From contig NZ_CAAAHX010000006.1 in the NCBI RefSeq assembly GCF_900639865.1, positions 1 through 64,000 of the forward strand: DNA of 64,000 bases, in the 5' to 3' direction. Source of the stretch: Legionella gresilensis (GTDB lineage: Bacteria > Pseudomonadota > Gammaproteobacteria > Legionellales > Legionellaceae). Positions 7,770-16,679 of the stretch are shown here, in pieces. The notes under the pieces are model-generated. The model was not told the DNA's origin, made no database searches, and saw nothing but the letters and a program-made list of their open reading frames with translations. Within the stretch, counting starts at the first letter, position 1, and the number at the start of each line of letters is the position of its first letter. A program made the translations under genes and the position numbers.

Positions 7770-8812
7770 TCTTTAACACGTTGCTAAAATTTGTCTAATA
7801 TCCATAGCGACTCCATTCTTGATAATATTCCAATCTTGCCTATAAAGAGATATTTTTTCGGTTACACGCCGCTTGTGCTTATCAAGCCATGCCAAAATAG
7901 ACATGCAAATATGATTTCTCTGCGACCGGCCGGTACGTGCCTGACATCGCTCAATACCGCAAGTTTGCTTCAATTCTCGGTGATAGGTTTCAATTGACCA
8001 TCGTGCATCAAAAATAGCTTTAACTTTTGCCAGGCTGGGCTCTTCCATCTTAGTATTTACGTAATCAATGCGGCCATTTTTAGCGACAAACTTGAAACCG
8101 GTGCCCCAGCCATATCCACGGAGGTGAACCCTTAGCCCTCCATCGGGAATTTCTAAATCACCTAAATTCTCATTGCGGTTAACTTTACGATTTTTTCTAA
8201 GCGTCGTTACCCAAATCCATTCGTGATCGCGAACGGCTTTTAAGTTTTTTAAGCTAGAATACCAAGTGTCCATAACAATAGACTCAGGTACTATGCCTCG
8301 CTGCTTTGCTAGTGAGCGCATCTCACAAAAATGAGTGTTTTTTGTTTTGCCGTCCGTATCTTTATCGTATATTCGATAATTAATAGGTACAATTTGCTCT
8401 GATTCAAGCTCATACCAAAGCATATTGACTAAGCCAATCCCAACAATAATATCATGCGCGTTACCTGAGTACTGATAATTAACCAGCTCTATTTTACTGC
8501 TGTGTTGTTTCGACAGTACTATGTCATCCGCAATTAACAAGCAAGGTGTTGTCTTATCAACGTAATGTTGAGCGGTCGACCACACATTACTTGGCCTGAA
8601 ATTTTTGTCCGACAGCCAGCGACTTATACTGTCATGAGATAATTCTGTGGGGCTCAATTCTGAAAGTGCCAGGCCTGAGTATCTAACACTACTGGCTTGA
8701 AGAAATGCTTTATACAATTCCTTTGTGCATTTATGACGAGACATCCTGATAAAAATAATGCGTGACATTGCGCAGAATTATAAATCAATTCTGGCTAAGT
8801 GCAAAACTTCTG
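7751..8812 (-). mobile_element. IS701-like insertion sequence
   Basis: Imperfect terminal inverted repeats are visible: CAGTAGTTTCGCGCTTT at 7751-7767 and, read inward from the other end, CAGAAGTTTTGCACTTA at 8812-8796 (13 of 17 match). They enclose one transposase gene in a 1062-bp unit. Flanking bases (AAAA and ACTC) give no convincing target duplication. Confidence 0.65.
7773..8768 (-). CDS. IS701/IS4-type DDE transposase
   Basis: 331 residues, apparently intact. Motifs in order are: a helix-rich N-terminus (LSHDSISRWLSD); the first Asp in CLLIADDIVLSKQHS; the second Asp in SIVMDTWYSSLKNL; and the Glu in FDARWSIETYHRELKQTCG, a classic Y-x2-R/H-E-x-K signature of the IS4/IS701 superfamily. 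Downstream GIERCQARTGRSQRNH is also typical. A start at the second Met (residue 9) is possible. No frameshift or stop was found, so the element may be active. Confidence 0.85.
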   Translation of the reverse strand: MSRIIFIRMSRHKCTKELYKAFLQASSVRYSGLALSELSPTELSHDSISRWLSDKNFRPSNVWSTAQHYVDKTTPCLLIADDIVLSKQHSSKIELVNYQYSGNAHDIIVGIGLVNMLWYELESEQIVPINYRIYDKDTDGKTKNTHFCEMRSLAKQRGIVPESIVMDTWYSSLKNLKAVRDHEWIWVTTLRKNRKVNRNENLGDLEIPDGGLRVHLRGYGWGTGFKFVAKNGRIDYVNTKMEEPSLAKVKAIFDARWSIETYHRELKQTCGIERCQARTGRSQRNHICMSILAWLDKHKRRVTEKISLYRQDWNIIKNGVAMDIRQILATC

Positions 8813-8940
8813 ACTCATTACATTTTCATGTCGTACTCAGTAGGTTTCCCAAAAATCTATCTACGGAAGTAAAATTAATCTTTTTTCTGATTCCATACGT
8901 TCCTTTCTATTGAGATCTAAATTCCACATTGGACACGCTC

Positions 8941-10242
8941 CTACCTAGGTTTGCTGGTAAAAGTTTGTTTTTCTACCTCTAAACCGGGGTCGCGTAATTG
9001 TCGAATTGTATCTTTGAAGAAGGAAGCAATACCGCCAGACTGAAAACAACTAGCTACCTCATGCTGTTGTACACCCTGTAATCGCGCTGACATTTTTTGG
9101 TCTTCTTCCCTACTAAGATTTGCTTGCCTGCCATCAGGTGTAGTCATCATGATGGTTGGACTAGCAATAACTTTGGCATTTTTAATACCGTGTTTAGATA
9201 ATTCGTCTACCAGAAGTTGAGCAAACGCAGGTCGATTAGGCGCGGAACTTGCTGCCTGACAGGCTATCAAATCGATAGTGAAAGGGGTGTCTAGTGGCGT
9301 GTTGTTTTTTTTCATGTTGATTAATATTTGTTTTGCAATCTCTGCTGCGCTTATTCTTCTTCCAGAGTTATCTGATAAATGATTTGAGCCGCGAGAACAA
9401 TGGCCAATTAAAGTTAAAATAGTACCCTCAGAAATGGAAAATTTTGCATTATCCGCGGAAAAATTATCTGGTTGAGTCTGAATTAAATTTGCCTCTAATC
9501 GTTTAGCGCATTTTACCCCATAACTGCTATAAACAGGCATATCTGCCGCAAAGTCAATAACCACTTGTTTTTTAAGCGGTTTAGAAGGAAGCTGAAGAGA
9601 AATTTCGTGGGAAAAGGCGGCCCTTATAGTTGATAATAAGCGAGGAACATCTTGATTAGTGGATGAAATGTCTGTCTGCTTGCTGACGTTGTGAGTATTA
9701 GATTGATTACTTTTGACAGTATCATTGGATGAAGAGTCCGTCTGCTTACTGACGTTGTGAGTCGTAGATTGATTATTTTTGAAAGTATCAGTGGATGCAG
9801 AGTCTGTCTGGTTACTAACATTGTGAGTCGTAGATTGATTACTTTTGACAGTATCAGTGGATGAAGAGTCTGTCTGCTTGCTGACGTTGTGAGTCTTAGA
9901 TTCATTAATTTTGACAGTATTTAATTGAGCAATTATATTACTAACAGATTCTGGTGGCAAACAGTTAGCAAGAGATGATATTGCAGAAGTAATCAGATAG
10001 TCAGTCACTGAAGAACAGCCCTGCTCCTTAATCTTACTTTTCACAGATGCTAATAAAGTTAAGGAATGGTTAATGTTTTTCTCAAGCGTTCTTGCTTCCT
10101 CTTCTTTTTCTTCAGACCGATTTTGGAGCTCTTGAAGCCGATAAAAAGCCTGTTCTTTTGTTAACTTAATAAGCAGATCGATGAAATATAATGCTTCTTT
10201 CTTTTCACGTTCTTTTTCTAATTGACTAGTGTTGTAGGTCAT
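8941..10242 (-). CDS. Repeat-linker protein with putative clan CD (C80-like) cysteine peptidase domain
   Basis: 433 residues, preceded by AGGA about 9 bases before the ATG. Residues 1-100 are helical and charged (coiled coil near 40-75). About residues 117-200 hold four tandem copies of a 22-residue unit containing THNVSKQTDSSSTDTV, a low-complexity linker. From about 218 a folded domain begins (KKQVVIDFAADMPVYSSYG). It contains LTLIGHCSRG with His281, then ISAAEIAKQI, then IDLIACQAAS with Cys328. This H-then-C arrangement, 47 residues apart and each after a hydrophobic strand, resembles clan CD peptidases such as the MARTX CPD (C80). No signal peptide. An autoprocessing or host-directed protease is plausible but inferred; the Cys/His assignment is by eye. 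Confidence 0.6.
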   Translation of the reverse strand: MTYNTSQLEKEREKKEALYFIDLLIKLTKEQAFYRLQELQNRSEEKEEEARTLEKNINHSLTLLASVKSKIKEQGCSSVTDYLITSAISSLANCLPPESVSNIIAQLNTVKINESKTHNVSKQTDSSSTDTVKSNQSTTHNVSNQTDSASTDTFKNNQSTTHNVSKQTDSSSNDTVKSNQSNTHNVSKQTDISSTNQDVPRLLSTIRAAFSHEISLQLPSKPLKKQVVIDFAADMPVYSSYGVKCAKRLEANLIQTQPDNFSADNAKFSISEGTILTLIGHCSRGSNHLSDNSGRRISAAEIAKQILINMKKNNTPLDTPFTIDLIACQAASSAPNRPAFAQLLVDELSKHGIKNAKVIASPTIMMTTPDGRQANLSREEDQKMSARLQGVQQHEVASCFQSGGIASFFKDTIRQLRDPGLEVEKQTFTSKPR

Positions 10243-10502
10243 GCTAATTCCTAATTCAATGCGAAAGGCAAATAAAAAATTTTTGAATATTTGTATATAT
10301 TATATACAAATTTTATTAACTAATTATTATGAATTTTTGTTTTACTGTATATGGGATCTAAACTGGCAGTGATATTTATTGAGTAATTTAAACTAGCCTT
10401 TAAATGCTCTCAAAAAACATTCGTATTCTGATATTTGTAACTTAGGGTATTACATTTCCCATTAGCTATATACAATGCTTACCTTATTCATTTGGGTTTT
10501 GT
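10243..10502. other. AT-rich gap between two minus-strand genes
   Basis: About 260 bases with no open frame of note. The part just upstream of 10242 should hold the promoter of the repeat-linker gene; the run TATATATTATATACAAATT (about 10290-10310) is AT-rich but too degenerate to call a specific promoter. Confidence 0.3.
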
Positions 10503-11492
10503 TTAAAACTGAGGGGATGAGGCTACATCATGTTCATAACTATTTTTGATTAAAAAAGACTCAACTTCTTTTAAAGTGTTTAATTGATAAAAGAGCGATA
10601 GCTGTTCTGATGATATCTGATTCCTAAAATAATAACGAATGAGCGAGCGGCTTTGTAAAACAGCTTTATATTCATTTTCAAGTTCAGCTAAACCAGTTAA
10701 ATGAAGCATAAATAAATCGTTTAACTGATTTTTATCTAATTTGATGGAAATATCATTGATAATTTCCTGAAATAACCAGGGTTTTCCAGAGCCCGCCCGT
10801 GCAATCATAAAAGCATCGCACCCAGTGTTTTTGAGTGCCTTTAAGATGGTGTGTTTATCTTTTAAATCACCATTAACAATGATCGGTATGTTTGTTGCTT
10901 CTTTAATTAAGCCAATTCGGTCTAAATCACATGGGGTATCATAATTATCATACCATCTACGGCCATGAATAATGATTGCATCCGCACCTGCATTGGTAAG
11001 ACTTTTTACTAATTCAATATCTTGCTTAGAGCTGTCTTGTAAGCGGATTTTGATTGTTAAAGGTATCGATATTGCGGTACGTACAGCAGTTACAATTCTA
11101 ATTAGTTGCTCGGGTTGGTCCAGTAATGCGCTACCAGCTCCTTTTTTACGAATTTTTGTTTTAGGGCAGCCACAATTAATATCAATAAGATTGGCGCCTA
11201 GTGATGCAAGCTTTTGAGCTGCTGCAGCCATTGTATTTGGCTTATTGCCAGCAATCTGATAACAAAGCGCTGTTTCCTCTTTTGCGCGAAATAGGTAGCG
11301 ATCTTGGGCTTTATGTTTATGGAGAATATCATAAGCTGAAAGCATTTCTGAAACGCAATAAGCAGGAGTAAAAAAAAGAGAAAATAACTTTCTGAAAGGG
11401 GCACAGCTATAGCCGGCTAAAGGTCCCTGAATTAAACGGTTAGCCAAAGTAAAAGAACGAATTGTAAGCGGTGTATTTAAAAAGTCATTCAT
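10503..11492 (-). CDS. tRNA-dihydrouridine synthase (Dus family)
   Basis: 329 residues. It belongs to the FMN-dependent Dus family that reduces uridine in the tRNA D-loop. Visible motifs: the N-terminal barrel strand LIQGPLAGYSCAPFRKL; the active-site segment IDINCGCPKTKIRKKGAGSA with the catalytic Cys and the following Lys; LTIKIRLQD; AIIIHGRRW; IPIIVNGDL; and CDAFMIARAGSGKPWLF for phosphate binding of FMN. The C-terminal helical domain is present. The length fits DusB- or DusC-type enzymes; the active-site region favours DusB-like, but fis is not adjacent. It is transcribed alone. Confidence 0.85.
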   Translation of the reverse strand: MNDFLNTPLTIRSFTLANRLIQGPLAGYSCAPFRKLFSLFFTPAYCVSEMLSAYDILHKHKAQDRYLFRAKEETALCYQIAGNKPNTMAAAAQKLASLGANLIDINCGCPKTKIRKKGAGSALLDQPEQLIRIVTAVRTAISIPLTIKIRLQDSSKQDIELVKSLTNAGADAIIIHGRRWYDNYDTPCDLDRIGLIKEATNIPIIVNGDLKDKHTILKALKNTGCDAFMIARAGSGKPWLFQEIINDISIKLDKNQLNDLFMLHLTGLAELENEYKAVLQSRSLIRYYFRNQISSEQLSLFYQLNTLKEVESFLIKNSYEHDVASSPQF

Positions 11493-11605
11493 AGCATACT
11501 TATTTTCGCATAATTTGAACTAAAAGTAATTTAAACTGTGGGAGAATAGCTAAAACTACTTATATACTTTATGATGTGATTAACATAAATTGAGTAGTTT
11601 AAATA

Positions 11606-12049
11606 ATGGAAAAACGCTATTACTCTCCAATGGAATTGCTAAAAATTGCAACGCAGCATGCTAACTGCGCTGATAATTTATTAAATAATAAGCTAGACGT
11701 ACAGCTGCACGATTTAGATGAACATCAGGATTGTTTATTAGCTATTATATCGTTAATGTATATTGCTTTTGATTTAACTTTAAAAGCTTACTTAATTCAT
11801 GATCACCGGCCCATTAAGCAATTTAAAAGTTTATTAGAATTACTTGAATTAAACCGTGATCTTGTATTTTCTTCTCAAGAGCAACAATTACTTAGGATTT
11901 TATCCAGGCAATATGCTTTTCGTAAAGGTATTGATTATGAGCTTTGGCAAGATAGACAACAATTCTTAATTTTTTGTCATCAGATTGTTGCTTTATATGA
12001 AAAATTACAAGCAATGATGCCACTTGAATTACAAGAAGATTATCAATAA
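11606..12049 (+). CDS. HEPN-like helical protein, unknown function
   Basis: 147 residues, almost entirely helical. The pattern LAIISLMYIAFDLTLKAYLI, preceded by ATQHANCADNLL, resembles HEPN-domain proteins, where a helix with (A/F)xxLxLKAxL is typical. The RX4-6H RNase motif of toxic HEPN proteins is not seen, so an active RNase is unlikely. No MNT nucleotidyltransferase partner is adjacent. The gene has its own promoter region between 11493 and 11605, divergent from the dus gene. Confidence 0.5.
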   Translation: MEKRYYSPMELLKIATQHANCADNLLNNKLDVQLHDLDEHQDCLLAIISLMYIAFDLTLKAYLIHDHRPIKQFKSLLELLELNRDLVFSSQEQQLLRILSRQYAFRKGIDYELWQDRQQFLIFCHQIVALYEKLQAMMPLELQEDYQ

Positions 12050-12113
12050 TTATTTAGCATAAAACTAATATTAATCATTTATACTAATACGAGTTTTATG
12101 CCTAAAAAACTAT

Positions 12114-13079
12114 TTAACTTTTAGCCTTATTGTCATTTTTAATGAAATTATTAATTATTTTTGCAAGTTCGACATAGCCTTCATAGTTAGGATGCAATTT
12201 ATCTGGAAAATATTTTTGCCAACCCTTTAATGCGTAAAAAGCACCACCTACATCAATGACTTTACATCGGGGGCAAATAGAGCCTGTTTGCAGAAGTAAT
12301 CCATTTACCATCTGATTTCGACCTAAAAAAAGATCCGCACGCGGCAAAAGAGTACTTATATAGATAGTTGCTTTATTATTTTTAGCATAAAGTTGTTTAG
12401 CAATTTGAACAATATTATTCACCGTATCTTGAGGTAAGATACGATCATTTGTACCGATCAGTAAAAAATAAACGTCAGTAGCAGGTATTTTATTTATACG
12501 TGCTAATACGTTTTGAGTTGTATCACCACCTTCGCCATCATGTCCTAATCCAAAGGAATCTACATGACTACCGTTAAAATCGTAAGGTAAACCTTGATCT
12601 TTAAGTAAGCAACGCAAGAATTGGCCATAACCTCCCCAAGTAATACTATCACCTATCGTATCAAATGTTTTTTTAAATGGCGGTTTACGAGTCATTTCAT
12701 ACATAGCTAACTCATATGTACCTTTAGGAGGTAAATCTTTAGTAGCCCAGTTTACAGCATAAAGCGTATCGCCTGAAGGTAAAGGTGTTAATGCTGCAAT
12801 ACGAAAAATCCAGGTCTTTTTATCTTTAGTTAAACCATACAATGCATCTAAATTAGCTAAGGTGTTTGGTTTTAATGGTGTTAAAATAGAATCGGGTTTA
12901 ATTGCCGTTAAATTAATAGTGCCTATCTTAGATTTAAGCTTAACAGGTTGGTCAATAACAAGTTTGCATGCGGATGCTGCATGTAAATTAGTAGCCAATA
13001 GCAAATTGCTTATAAACAAGGAAAAAATTAAACTTACTGTAGATAAAAGTGAGTGAAGTGATAAGTTAATTAATCTCAT
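12114..13079 (-). CDS. Secreted SGNH/GDSL hydrolase
   Basis: 321 residues with an N-terminal signal peptide (LLSTVSLIFSLFISNLLLAT, cleavage near AASA) and a good ribosome site (AGGAGG). The SGNH catalytic blocks are visible: FDTIGDSITWGG with the nucleophilic Ser, the Gly block GHDGEGGDTTQNVLA, block III LLIGTNDRI, and the terminal D-x-L-H in PDKLHPNYEGY. About 110 residues precede the catalytic domain and may form a beta-sandwich. It is probably a periplasmic or secreted esterase/lipase acting on acyl or acetyl esters; the substrate is unknown. It stands alone. Confidence 0.8.
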   Translation of the reverse strand: MRLINLSLHSLLSTVSLIFSLFISNLLLATNLHAASACKLVIDQPVKLKSKIGTINLTAIKPDSILTPLKPNTLANLDALYGLTKDKKTWIFRIAALTPLPSGDTLYAVNWATKDLPPKGTYELAMYEMTRKPPFKKTFDTIGDSITWGGYGQFLRCLLKDQGLPYDFNGSHVDSFGLGHDGEGGDTTQNVLARINKIPATDVYFLLIGTNDRILPQDTVNNIVQIAKQLYAKNNKATIYISTLLPRADLFLGRNQMVNGLLLQTGSICPRCKVIDVGGAFYALKGWQKYFPDKLHPNYEGYVELAKIINNFIKNDNKAKS

Positions 13080-13153
13080 TTTTCCTCCTGATTTATGCCT
13101 ATAAGTAGCAGATTAGTATTGCTGCTAGAATGAGCTTTTGGTTATAATTTCTA

Positions 13154-13186
13154 CAAGAAGCTTTGGCTTTGTAACAAAGCTTCTTG
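13154..13186. repeat. 12-bp perfect inverted repeat upstream of the Bat operon
   Basis: CAAGAAGCTTTG (13154-13165) and its exact complement CAAAGCTTCTTG (13175-13186) flank a 9-base loop, about 67 bases before the moxR start. There is no T-run after it, so it could be a leader hairpin or an operator rather than a terminator. Confidence 0.55.
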
Positions 13187-13252
13187 GTTATTCGACTTGG
13201 CATCCATTAAATTTCAAGATACGATTATCTTTTTTTGCACAGGGTAAAAGAA

Positions 13253-14254
13253 ATGGAGCAAATAGACCTTAGCAAGATAGAAATGATACAACAGCAAATT
13301 TTGCAATTAAATAACTATCTTAATCAACGTATACTTGGGCAAAGAGGGCTGGTTTCACGCTTATTAATTGCTTTACTTGCAGATGGGCATTTACTCGTTG
13401 AGGGCGCTCCCGGGTTAGCTAAGACACGAGCTGTAAAAGAATTATCTGCTGTAGTTGAGGGAAAATTTCATCGAATCCAGTTTACTCCCGATTTATTACC
13501 TGGGGACTTAACAGGTACAGATGTGTTTCATCCGCAGGATGGCTCTTTTGTATTTCAGCCGGGGCCTATTTTTCATCATCTTCTATTAGCTGATGAAATT
13601 AATCGCGCACCAGCAAAAGTGCAGGCTGCATTATTAGAAGCCATGGCTGAGCGACAAGTTACCATTGGAGGCAAGACTTATCCACTGCCAGAGTTATTTC
13701 TAGTTATGGCAACACAGAATCCTATTGAACAAGAAGGAACTTATCCTTTACCTGAAGCACAGCTGGATCGCTTTTTAATGTATGTAAAAATTGATTACCC
13801 AGATGCGTCGGTAGAGCATGATATTTTAAAATTAGCACGGCGAGAAGCTTTTGGTGCTTATAATAGGCAAAATGCCGATTTTAATATACAACCGCTCGAT
13901 CAACGCACGCTTTTTGCAGCTCGTCAGCAAGTCTTAAATGTGCATATGAGTGAGCCATTAGAAAATTATTTAGTTCAACTCGTTGTTGCAACACGTAACC
14001 CCAGTGTTTACAGCAGTGATTTAGGGCGTTGGTTGCGTTTTGGAGCAAGCCCACGGGCAACAATAGCGCTTGATCGATGTTCTAAAGCACATGCTTGGCT
14101 TTCTGGCAGGGATTTTGTTACGCCGGATGATATTCATACTATTGCTCACGATGTTTTAAGGCATCGAATTTTATTAAGCTATGAGGCAGAAGCAGAGGGT
14201 ATTAATAGTGATGATTTTATTGATTCGTTATTACGTTTAGTAGCAATTCCTTAG
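13253..14254 (+). CDS. moxR: MoxR-family AAA+ ATPase, first gene of the Bat operon
   Basis: 333 residues from the ATG at 13253, which has AGGG 8 bases upstream; the in-frame TTG at 13235 lacks one. MoxR ATPases are chaperone-like AAA+ proteins that work with VWA-domain partners. Visible are Walker A (EGAPGLAKTRAV), Walker B (LLLADEINRAP), sensor and arginine-finger regions (MATQNPIEQEGTYPLPEAQL then DRFLM), and the lid domain with SPRATIALDR. It is followed 7 bases later by the DUF58 gene and leads a seven-gene series with overlaps, expected to be one transcript. Confidence 0.92.
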   Translation: MEQIDLSKIEMIQQQILQLNNYLNQRILGQRGLVSRLLIALLADGHLLVEGAPGLAKTRAVKELSAVVEGKFHRIQFTPDLLPGDLTGTDVFHPQDGSFVFQPGPIFHHLLLADEINRAPAKVQAALLEAMAERQVTIGGKTYPLPELFLVMATQNPIEQEGTYPLPEAQLDRFLMYVKIDYPDASVEHDILKLARREAFGAYNRQNADFNIQPLDQRTLFAARQQVLNVHMSEPLENYLVQLVVATRNPSVYSSDLGRWLRFGASPRATIALDRCSKAHAWLSGRDFVTPDDIHTIAHDVLRHRILLSYEAEAEGINSDDFIDSLLRLVAIP

Positions 14255-14261
14255 GAAAAGC

Positions 14262-15176
14262 ATGACTTACGGTCTTATTACAGAACTTAATGAGTTAATT
14301 GCCTTGAGGCGCTTAGTTAGCCGCAAGCGTAGGCACCTGGGTGCTAGAGCCGCAAAAACGGGGAGTCATCTCTCTTTTATTCGTGGGCGCGGTATGGACT
14401 TTGCTGAAGTTAGAAATTATCAGGCTGGTGACGAAATACGACATATGGAGTGGCGTGTAACTGCGCGCACTGGCCGACCACATATTAAAGTCTATCAAGA
14501 AGAACGAGAACGACCTGTTATACTCATTGTTGACTTTAATCCATCTATGTATTTTGGGACTAGGCACGCTTTTAAATCTGTCATTGCTGCCCGCTTAGCT
14601 GCTTTAATTGCTTGGACTGCAATAAGTCAAGGGGACAGGGTAGGGGCTTTATTATTCTCACCCCGCGAGCATAATGAATTTATGCCAAAGTCTCGCGAAG
14701 CAGGTGTGTTACCTCTACTTGCCTCTCTTAATCATTATACAAAGCAGTTTCGTCAGGTACAAAACGAAAATAAATCAGTTCCTTTAAACCAAATTCTAAG
14801 TAAATTAAATCGTGTAGCCAGGCCTGGGAGTCTTATTATTTTAATCAGCGATTTTTACGAGCTAGATGAAAAATGCGAGTCACACTTTAGTCGCCTAAAA
14901 CTTAATAATGATATATTAACTTATCACATTTGTGATCCTTTGGAGCTTTCGCCACCAAAACCTGCTTTATATGCTATTACGGATGGTAAACAAGAGTTAT
15001 TACTAGATACGACATATTCTAAATTAGCTGAAGATTATAAAGCTTGGTGCGACAATCAGCAGTTTAAAATTCAAACTAATTTAAAACGTTTACACATTCC
15101 TTATTCTCAAGTAACAGCCCAAACGGATTTATCACAATTAGTGAATCAAACTTTTCCGCGGAGGCAACGTGTCTGA
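14262..15176 (+). CDS. DUF58 domain protein
   Basis: 304 residues. The DUF58 signature FAEVRNYQAGDEIRHMEWRV is present, with a following VWA-like fold (VILIVDFNPSMYFG). DUF58 proteins are nearly always coupled to MoxR ATPases and are thought to be their clients or adaptors. The usual VWA metal site is altered here (DFNPS). Cytoplasmic; no membrane segment. The 3' end overlaps the next gene by 8 bases, indicating translational coupling. Confidence 0.9.
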   Translation: MTYGLITELNELIALRRLVSRKRRHLGARAAKTGSHLSFIRGRGMDFAEVRNYQAGDEIRHMEWRVTARTGRPHIKVYQEERERPVILIVDFNPSMYFGTRHAFKSVIAARLAALIAWTAISQGDRVGALLFSPREHNEFMPKSREAGVLPLLASLNHYTKQFRQVQNENKSVPLNQILSKLNRVARPGSLIILISDFYELDEKCESHFSRLKLNNDILTYHICDPLELSPPKPALYAITDGKQELLLDTTYSKLAEDYKAWCDNQQFKIQTNLKRLHIPYSQVTAQTDLSQLVNQTFPRRQRV

Positions 15177-15657
15177 CCCACAGGTACTGGCTAAACTGCA
15201 TGATATTCATTTACCTGATCCAATAGGATGGTGGCCTTTGGCGCCCGGTTGGTATATTGCAGGTTTCCTAATTTTACTAATTAGTAGCCTACTAATTAGA
15301 ATAGTATATCGGCAGCATAAGTATGCGCGGCCTAAACGGCAGGCTTATCAATTACTAGTTAGCTATGAGCAAGATTTTTTACAAAATGGTGATGTATCTG
15401 CTACATGTGCGAAAATTTCCGAATTATTAAGGCGAGTTGCTTTAGTTTACTTTCCAAGACAAGATGTAGCGAGCTTACAAGATGATAATTGGATTAATTT
15501 CTTAAATCAAACCTCTAAAAATGTTAATTTTAATGCTGTTCGTGAGTGCTTATTAATTTTACCCTACCAGGGGCGTAGCCAGATGGTTAATTTAAAGCCC
15601 TTATTTAGCCGCGCCTATGCTTGGATAAAACAACGAGGTATTCCATGTTCGAATTAG
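15169..15657 (+). CDS. DUF4381 membrane protein of the Bat operon
   Basis: 162 residues from a GTG start preceded by GGAGG about 4 bases upstream. One membrane helix (about residues 23-42, AGFLILLISSLLIRIVY) follows the family-typical LHDIHLPDPIGWWPLAPGW. A cytoplasmic helical tail contains WINFLNQ. DUF4381 proteins are routinely encoded between DUF58 and BatA in gammaproteobacteria; the molecular role is unknown. The stop overlaps the start of the batA gene by 13 bases. Confidence 0.85.
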   Translation: MSDPQVLAKLHDIHLPDPIGWWPLAPGWYIAGFLILLISSLLIRIVYRQHKYARPKRQAYQLLVSYEQDFLQNGDVSATCAKISELLRRVALVYFPRQDVASLQDDNWINFLNQTSKNVNFNAVRECLLILPYQGRSQMVNLKPLFSRAYAWIKQRGIPCSN

Positions 15658-16679
15658 CAGCGCCGTGGCTTTTACTGCTTATTATACTGCCTTTTCTTAT
15701 TTGGTATTTTCTGCCCCCTGCCGCTTTGATTTTACCAGCTGCATTAAAGCTTCCATTTTATCAAGCGCTACAGTCAATTATTGCTAAAGAAAAATTAACT
15801 TTAGCGCGCGCAAATCGCATTGGCTTGTTTTTTATTATTTGGACCTTGATTGTATTAGCAGCAGCGGGACCTCGTTGGATTGGCGAGCCCATACCGTTAG
15901 CTCGCGAAGGACGAAATATTATGATGGTCCTCGACTTATCAGGCAGTATGGAACTAAATGATATGCTGCTTAATGGACAACCGGTTAGTCGTTTGACGGT
16001 GGTAAAGCGAGCAGCAGAAGAATTCGTGCGAGCACGTGTAGGGGATCGAATTGGACTGATTTTATTTGGTAGTCAAGCATACTTACAAACACCTCTAACT
16101 TTTGATAGGCACAGTGTCTTGATGCGCCTTGATGACGCGACCGTTGGTTTAGCTGGTAAAACAACTTCTATTGGTGATGCATTAGGTCTGGCTGTAAAAC
16201 GATTACAGGATGTCCCACCAGCAAGCCGAGTCATTATTTTATTAACAGATGGAGCAAATAATTCAGGCGTATTAAATCCATTAAAGTCAGCTGAATTAGC
16301 GAAACAAGATAACATAAAAGTCTACACTATCGGTTTAGGTTCTGAGGCCGAATTACAGATACCAAATGATCCTTTCTTTAGCTTTAATGCCGGTGCAGAT
16401 TTAGATGAGCAGACCTTACAAGAAATTGCAAAGCTTACTGGTGGTCGTTATTTTCGAGCAACAGATACTCAATCTTTACAAGAAATTTATAACAAAATAA
16501 ATAAATTAGAAACAACGTCACATGAACAAGTGAGCGCTCGGCCGAAAAAAGAATATTATCCTTGGCCCTTAGGTATGGCGTTCGTGTTTTTTTTATATTG
16601 GCTCAGTGAGAAAGCTGGTTTAATTAACCGATTTCAGCTGCCTTGGAATCGTCGTACTATGAATGAGGTTACACAATGA
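15645..16679 (+). CDS. batA: BatA-like VWA-domain membrane protein
   Basis: 344 residues from the ATG at 15645 (CGAGG about 7 bases upstream). There are two N-terminal membrane helices (PWLLLLIILPFLIWYF and GLFFIIWTLIVLAAAGP), then a VWA domain with an intact metal-ion site: DLSGS starting at Asp97, a Thr in the TPLTFD loop, and LLTDGANNSG. A further C-terminal membrane helix is at about 308-324 (PLGMAFVFFLYWLSE). BatA proteins sit in the inner membrane with the VWA domain outside and are linked to stress or aerotolerance in several bacteria; substrate unknown. Confidence 0.9.
   Translation: MFELAAPWLLLLIILPFLIWYFLPPAALILPAALKLPFYQALQSIIAKEKLTLARANRIGLFFIIWTLIVLAAAGPRWIGEPIPLAREGRNIMMVLDLSGSMELNDMLLNGQPVSRLTVVKRAAEEFVRARVGDRIGLILFGSQAYLQTPLTFDRHSVLMRLDDATVGLAGKTTSIGDALGLAVKRLQDVPPASRVIILLTDGANNSGVLNPLKSAELAKQDNIKVYTIGLGSEAELQIPNDPFFSFNAGADLDEQTLQEIAKLTGGRYFRATDTQSLQEIYNKINKLETTSHEQVSARPKKEYYPWPLGMAFVFFLYWLSEKAGLINRFQLPWNRRTMNEVTQ

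Noticed and set aside
9655-9905. CRISPR array
   Set aside because: The repeats are 66 bases, contiguous without spacers, and in frame within a protein-coding gene.
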